Part shown: positions 9,177 through 12,845 of the stretch, in pieces
How positions within the stretch are numbered: position 1 is the first letter of the stretch
Layout of the letters: every line of letters begins with the position of its first letter
Source of the DNA: Acanthamoeba sp. SK_2022b
Taxonomy: Eukaryota > Discosea > Longamoebia > Acanthamoebidae
Direction: 5' to 3'
DNA: 12,845 nucleotides
Assembly (NCBI GenBank): GCA_027943245.1
Contig: JANDJZ010000872.1
Location: forward strand, 1 to 12,845
Notes under the pieces: model-generated
The model's database searches: none
What the model saw: the letters and a program-made list of their open reading frames with translations, nothing else
What the model was told of the DNA's origin: nothing
Translations under genes and position numbers: made by a program

Positions 9177-10684
9177 CGGGCGAACAGTTAGATTCAGTGT
9201 GCTGACCTCGCTGGAATCACAACGTGCGTTCAGGTGCACTACGAGACGCAGCCGCTGCCCAACCGACTGTCCTATTACTTTCACCTCTTCATGCCCAAGT
9301 GGACGCACTGGCTGAGCACCCTGGCGGCCCTCGTCATCGAGCTGCCCGCGTGCTTCCTCGTCTTCTATCCTTCGTGGATGGCCCGCCTGGTCGTCTTCGT
9401 CGCCAACGCTGGCCTCATGGCCATGATCAACCTCACCGGTGCGCGCGCGCACGCGCATACCTGAGTGCATTCTTGTGTGCGTGCCCGCGCGCGCCTGCTG
9501 AAGTGGCACTCTGGATCAGGGAATTACGGTCATCTGGGCCTTACGACGGTCGTGGCCTGCATTCCTCTGCTGGACGACTGGATGCTGCCCGGCTTCCTGC
9601 GCCACTCCCCTCCCTCTTCGGGTACACCTGCTCTCCCGCTCTCCCGCTGCTCTCCCTCATCGCCACCGCCGAGTGCGGCGATTGGCGGTTGGTAGGCGTG
9701 GACGTGGCGTCGCCCTGGACCGAATGGGCCGCGATGGCGTACGCGGCCGCCTACCTGCTGCTCTCCATCGTGCCCCTGGTCGACGTAACCAAGACCAGGT
9801 TCGTTGGCCTCTGGTTCGCGTTTGCGTAGGACAGTCGCTGTGCGACGCACTTACACGACACGCACACACAAACGCATGCCTGGACCACACACAAACACAC
9901 ATGCACGCGCGCGTTGCAGGCCACTGCCGGATGCGGCGTACTGGCTCTACGGCGTGGCGGCGCCCTACTGTCTGGTCAACGTCTACGGCATGTTCGCGGG
10001 CATGCACGACAAGCGGTGGGAGCTCGTGGTGGAAGGGTCTCGGGACGGCCAGAGCGACTGGCAGCGCTACGGCTTCTACTTCAAGCCCTCCCGCCCCTCC
10101 CACCTCCCGCTCATGGTCACCCCGCCCACCTACTGGCCGCGGTACACACACGCACGCACACAACACGCGCGCGTAGGTTGTGACATTATTAGTGGGTTGC
10201 GCGCCAGGTTGGATTGGCACCTGTGGATCATACCGCTGAGCGTGCAGAAGGGCAACCCTCTCCCGCCCGAGTGGTACAAGGCGTTCCTCGCGGGCCTCCT
10301 CAAGAACACCGCGCCCATCCTCGACCTCGTCCAGCACAACCCCTTCCCCGACGCGCCCCCCACCTTCATCCGCACTCGAGTACGCCTTCGCTTTACAATT
10401 AATTTGATCGTTTAATTTGTTTTTATATGATTTATAATAAACATTTAATTAATTTAATTAATATAATTATCAATATAAAAAAGATTTGCGAGTACCGGTT
10501 CGCGCAGCCGGGCAAGGGGAGCAGAGAGGGCGACTGGTGGCTGGAGCGCGATCTGGGCGTGTACGGCGGGGAGCTGGCCTACGACCTGGATAACCTGTGG
10601 ACTCTGGGGATCGACGTCACCAAGCACCTCGATCTCCCCAACAAGAACACAAGTGGCGTCACCTCCTACAAGCTGGCCATGTAA
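8918..10684 (+). CDS. lipase maturation factor (LMF1/LMF2) family membrane protein, short N-terminus
   Basis: Exons 8918-9109, 9234-9438, 9520-9621, 9696-9798, 9920-10141, 10208-10379 and 10493 (or 10484)-10684 give about 395 aa. LMF proteins are multi-pass ER proteins; vertebrate LMF1 is needed for folding of dimeric lipases. Family marks in order: FRLMLSAGLVKW, KWRDLTAMEVHYETQPLPN, then hydrophobic segments LAALVIELPACFLVFY and VVFVANAGLMAMINLTGN. A further segment AYAAAYLLLSIVPL follows, then the soluble region VNVYGMFAGM, ELVVEGSRDG, WQRYGFYFKP and LDWHLWIIPL, and finally NPLPPEWYKAFLAGLL and YRFAQPG. Usual members have about 100 or more membrane-rich residues before FRLM; here only about 40 are possible. 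The start at 8918 is the first in-frame ATG after an in-frame TAG at 8888, so the start is tentative. There is no canonical C-terminal ER-retrieval signal; the protein ends in KLAM. Confidence 0.85.
9119..9175. repeat. (AC)n microsatellite in an intron
   Basis: This roughly 57-bp dinucleotide tract starts about 9 bases after the donor of the first intron (9110-9233) of the lipase maturation factor gene. Confidence 0.95.
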
Positions 10685-10759
10685 GACCTGTGTACACAGT
10701 ATCTCGGTGGACGAGGAGAGAGGTTGTATTGTATTGGCTCGACAGGGGCGGGGCAGTTC

Positions 10760-11547
10760 TCATGAGAATTGTTTGATGAGCCCTCGGCCCCACTTGAGGT
10801 AAATGATGACGCCGATGGAAGCGATGAGCAGGAGGATGATGAAGACCAGGATGATCTTGTTGGTGATGACTCTCCTGCTCATGCCCAGCAGAATCGTTCG
10901 TGTGGTCTTCATGTTGTCGTTGACCTCTTGCACCTGGTGTGGCTCGGCCAGTCAGTGGCGCGTCCAGCAATACATTGTGCGCCACACAATGACCGAGCAT
11001 GATGGTGCGTCGTGTACCTTGCCGTAGGCTCGTTCGAGCTTCTCCCTGTCCTCCCTCAGCTGGCCCTGGATCTCGTATCCTATCTGCTCGCTCTGCAGCG
11101 CCGTGCGGTGGGCCTGCCAGAGATGAAGTGGCGGTGGTGGTCGTAGCGCGCCTGTGTCACCATCATCGTCCAACGAAAGGGAGCGCACAGGAGCACGTAC
11201 CCGAGCGAGGCGGTCGCTGTGGTCGTCCAGACGTTCGTTTGTGTGCAAAAGTCGCGAGCGCTGGTCTGCCGCCAACGCCTACAAGGACGTGGATGGGTAA
11301 ACAACAATAAAAAAAAAAACAATGATGAAAACTATGATGTTGGTTTATATCAATCATCTTGAGGTTTATGTTGATTTACGTCTTTTTATGATTTACTCCA
11401 CGCGAGAGAGGATTGGAGTACCTCCACGTCATCATTTTGCCAGTCTCGAGCCCCTGAGAAGAGGCTGTCCGGATTATACGTACCTCGGCCTCCATAAGCC
11501 GTCCCCGCAGCGCCGTAAGACCGTGTGTTGGGGGCGTGGCCTGCCAT
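10760..11547 (-). CDS. short Vti1-like Qb-SNARE
   Basis: Exons 11547-11422, 11278-11201, 11113-11018 and 10933-10760 give 157 aa, and every junction is phase 0. SNAREs of the Vti1 group drive membrane fusion in Golgi-endosome-vacuole traffic. The SNARE helix covers about residues 55-115 (RLLHTNERLDD, RTALQSEQIGYEIQGQ, REDREKLERAYGKV, DNMKTTRTILLGMSRRVITNK). It leads straight into a transmembrane segment at 127-146 (IILVFIILLLIASIGVIIYL) and a short tail. The block SEQIG...REDREK...GMSRR is Vti1-like. D90 sits where I place the zero layer; Q is usual, while metazoan Vti1a is understood to have D. Only about 45 mostly disordered residues (Gly/Ala/Tyr/Ser-rich) precede the SNARE motif, so the N-terminal three-helix Habc domain of standard Vti1 is missing. 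Its stop lies 75 bp from that of the convergent LMF gene. Confidence 0.85.
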
Positions 11548-11654
11548 GTGCAAGTGTGGAATTCTTTGTTCTGGCCCGAAGATTAGTTCGCTTTTCTCTT
11601 TGCTATTTAATTATTTTTAATTATTTTTGTTTGCACAAGAAGTACAGGCTCCCC
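11548..11654. promoter_or_regulatory. AT-rich gap upstream of the SNARE gene
   Basis: This is 107 bp between the glutathione transferase stop and the SNARE start, both on the minus strand. It includes an A/T-rich block (about 11600-11632, TTTAATTATTTTTAATTATT). It must contain the transferase 3' end and the SNARE promoter. Confidence 0.45.
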
Positions 11655-12431
11655 TCAGTGCTCAACGTGCAACCATTTTTCGCAGGCGAGCCAGAGCTTG
11701 GTGAAGCTGCCCTCCTTGCCTATAGCCAGCAGCCTCTCCCAGTCGCGTTGGTCGGCGCAGGCCTTGAACCACTGGAAGCAGGAGACCAGGACGAAGTCGG
11801 CGTAGGACGGGGTCTCGCCGAGGAAGAACGGCCCAGCGCGCTCCACCACCACGCCCTTGGGCTGGGCCCAGCGGCCGCTGAGCAGGTCAGACACAATCGC
11901 GAGCTCCTCCTCCATGCGCTTCCAGTCGCCCTCGGGATCGTCGCACAGCTCCTCGAGCGGCTTGCCGAACCACTCCTTGCGGGTGCGCCTGAAGTACTCG
12001 GCGCCGCGCTCGTCGAGGATGGCCGGCACCTTGGGCAACACCAGCTTCATGCCGGCCTGCAGCACGCGCGTGAAGACCTGATGGTGCACCAGCTTGGCGA
12101 GCTCAACCGAGCCGGGCGCGGGGAAGATGGATGGCGTGTCCGGTCCGGCAAAGGCGCGGTCGAGGTAGAGCGCGATGCGCCACGAGTCCATGGTGGTGGT
12201 ATCGCCGTGCCGCACCGCGGGGCAGGTGTAGCTGAGCCAAGGGTGAGACGAGGGCTCGACGCCGAGGCCCTTGAGCGTGTCAGCGATGTCTGGGTAGGAG
12301 AGCCATGTGGTGGTGTGCGGGATGCGTTTGTAGTTGAGCACGAGACGCGTCAGGGCCGTGTTGGGCGACCAAGTCGTCGCCGACTGACTGAGGATGTCGA
12401 AGAACTCAACCTGACTCGGAGAGGTGGCCAT
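11655..12431 (-). CDS. glutathione S-transferase family protein
   Basis: One uninterrupted 258-aa frame, the only intronless complete gene here. GSTs conjugate glutathione to electrophiles or act as glutathione-dependent reductases or lyases in the cytosol. The N-terminal thioredoxin-like domain (about 8-90) has SPNTALTRLVLNYKRI, then YPDIADTLKGLGVEP, the cis-proline segment YTCPAV (P71), and the glutathione-binding turn MDSWRIALYLD (D82-S83). The all-alpha C-terminal domain (about 105-255) includes FLGETPSYADFVLVSCFQW, the usual GST helix-6 N-cap region. The SPNTxxTR start and SYPDI segment resemble fungal-type GSTs related to Ure2p, FuA or etherase classes; the exact class is not settled. 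The frame is open upstream to 12629, but family similarity begins just after the ATG at 12431, so I chose that start. Ser17 or Ser22 may be catalytic; that is inference. Confidence 0.88.
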   Translation of the reverse strand: MATSPSQVEFFDILSQSATTWSPNTALTRLVLNYKRIPHTTTWLSYPDIADTLKGLGVEPSSHPWLSYTCPAVRHGDTTTMDSWRIALYLDRAFAGPDTPSIFPAPGSVELAKLVHHQVFTRVLQAGMKLVLPKVPAILDERGAEYFRRTRKEWFGKPLEELCDDPEGDWKRMEEELAIVSDLLSGRWAQPKGVVVERAGPFFLGETPSYADFVLVSCFQWFKACADQRDWERLLAIGKEGSFTKLWLACEKWLHVEH

Positions 12432-12647
12432 GTCGTGTGCAAGTGGTGTCAGGGTAAGGTTGTTTGTTCTGTAGCGACGCTGTCTCAAGTGTGCATTTTG
12501 TGATTTATCGCCAAATTGTCTGGTTGGCGGATCTATCTTTCTCGCCGACCTTTCTCGGCGATGGCCTCCGGATAACTCCACACAGTTGCAACAGGACACT
12601 AGAGAAAGAGAACTATCTTCTTTATTCATTCAAGTCGGCTTTGAATC
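12432..12647. promoter_or_regulatory. gap upstream of the glutathione transferase gene
   Basis: This is 216 bp between two minus-strand genes. It contains the 3' UTR of the small hydrophilic protein gene and the promoter and leader of the transferase. Segment 12535-12570 has a short GCCGA-like inverted pattern (TCTCGCCGACC/TTTCTCGGCGATGG). I see no gene in it. Confidence 0.4.
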
Positions 12648-12845
12648 TTAGAAGCCGGTGGTAGGAGTGTTGAGACCGGTTGCGCCAGTGGTAGAGGCGG
12701 TGGCGGGATCGACGCCGTGCTTGAGCATCTTGCCCTCCTCCTTCTTGGCGGGGTTGCGGGTGATGGTGCCGGCCACCTCCTTGGCTGTGCCCTTGATCTT
12801 CTGGCCTACCGTGGCGTGATGGCCCGCCGTCGGGGCGGCCGTGTG
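12648..12845 (-). CDS. C-terminal end of a small hydrophilic protein (5' end outside window)
   Basis: The last 65 codons before the TAA at 12650-12648 are visible and open to the window edge. The peptide is hydrophilic, basic to amphipathic and contains no cysteine: it has GQKIKGTAKEVAGTITRNP, a charged stretch AKKEEGKMLKHGVDP, and then a Thr/Ala/Gly-rich tail ending TPTTGF. The pattern G-x-K-I-K-G-x7-G-x-I-x-x-N-P-x-K-x3-G resembles small stress-associated hydrophilic proteins such as CsbD-like or fungal relatives. This is a resemblance only, not an identification. The frame is supported by strong third-position G/C preference and the absence of stops. Confidence 0.6.
   Translation of the reverse strand, partial: HTAAPTAGHHATVGQKIKGTAKEVAGTITRNPAKKEEGKMLKHGVDPATASTTGATGLNTPTTGF

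Noticed and set aside
11322..12503. A 393-codon open frame on the plus strand
   Set aside because: It is antisense to the glutathione transferase gene, has repetitive Gly/Glu/Ala/Leu composition from GC-rich DNA, and shows no known domain.
12432..12629. N-terminal extension of the glutathione transferase from an upstream ATG at 12629
   Set aside because: The frame is open, but the extension has no GST similarity and overlaps the promoter space; the domain starts right after the ATG at 12431.
1..12845. CRISPR array, tRNA, rRNA, transposon ends or integrated virus
   Set aside because: I saw no spaced palindromic repeats, no tRNA-like cloverleaf, no transposase or reverse transcriptase motifs, and no terminal inverted repeats. 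The only repeats are simple sequence tracts. A covariance-model search would be needed to rule out small structured RNAs.

Overview
This window is nuclear DNA from a protist with gene-dense, GC-rich, heavily intron-split genes. The best guess is an Acanthamoeba-like amoebozoan. The evidence is high exon GC, the standard genetic code, about 38 introns of roughly 66-205 nt (nearly all GT-AG, many with GTGCGT or GTACGT donors), (AC)n and (GA)n tracts confined to introns, and intergenic gaps of only about 75-220 bp. The organism is inferred; no marker gene is present. All gene models were spliced by hand using reading phase and family conservation.

Layout, left to right. (1) 1-3594, minus: a Sec23/Sec24-superfamily COPII-type protein with a long Ser/Pro/Thr-rich N-terminus; its 3' end lies beyond the window. 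(2) 3748-4792, plus: mitochondrial ribosomal protein uS17m. (3) 4973-5415, minus: COA6, a twin-cysteine cytochrome-oxidase assembly factor, convergent with uS17m. (4) 5564-8720, minus: a 17-exon gene fusing an N-terminal Rho-like small GTPase to a C-terminal D123/Cdc123 ATP-grasp domain. This is the most unusual object in the window. (5) 8918-10684, plus: a lipase maturation factor family protein whose usual N-terminal membrane region is absent. (6) 10760-11547, minus: a short Vti1-like Qb-SNARE with no Habc domain. (7) 11655-12431, minus: an intronless glutathione S-transferase. (8) 12648-12845, minus: the C-terminal end of a small hydrophilic protein.

The genes do not form one pathway. Several are housekeeping parts of the secretory system (Sec23/24-like, lipase maturation factor, SNARE) or of mitochondria (uS17m, COA6). 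The GTPase-D123 fusion may link small-GTPase switching to the Cdc123 family. Cdc123 is a chaperone for assembly of eIF2, whose gamma subunit is itself a GTPase. Start pairs 1/2 and 4/5 share short divergent promoter regions.
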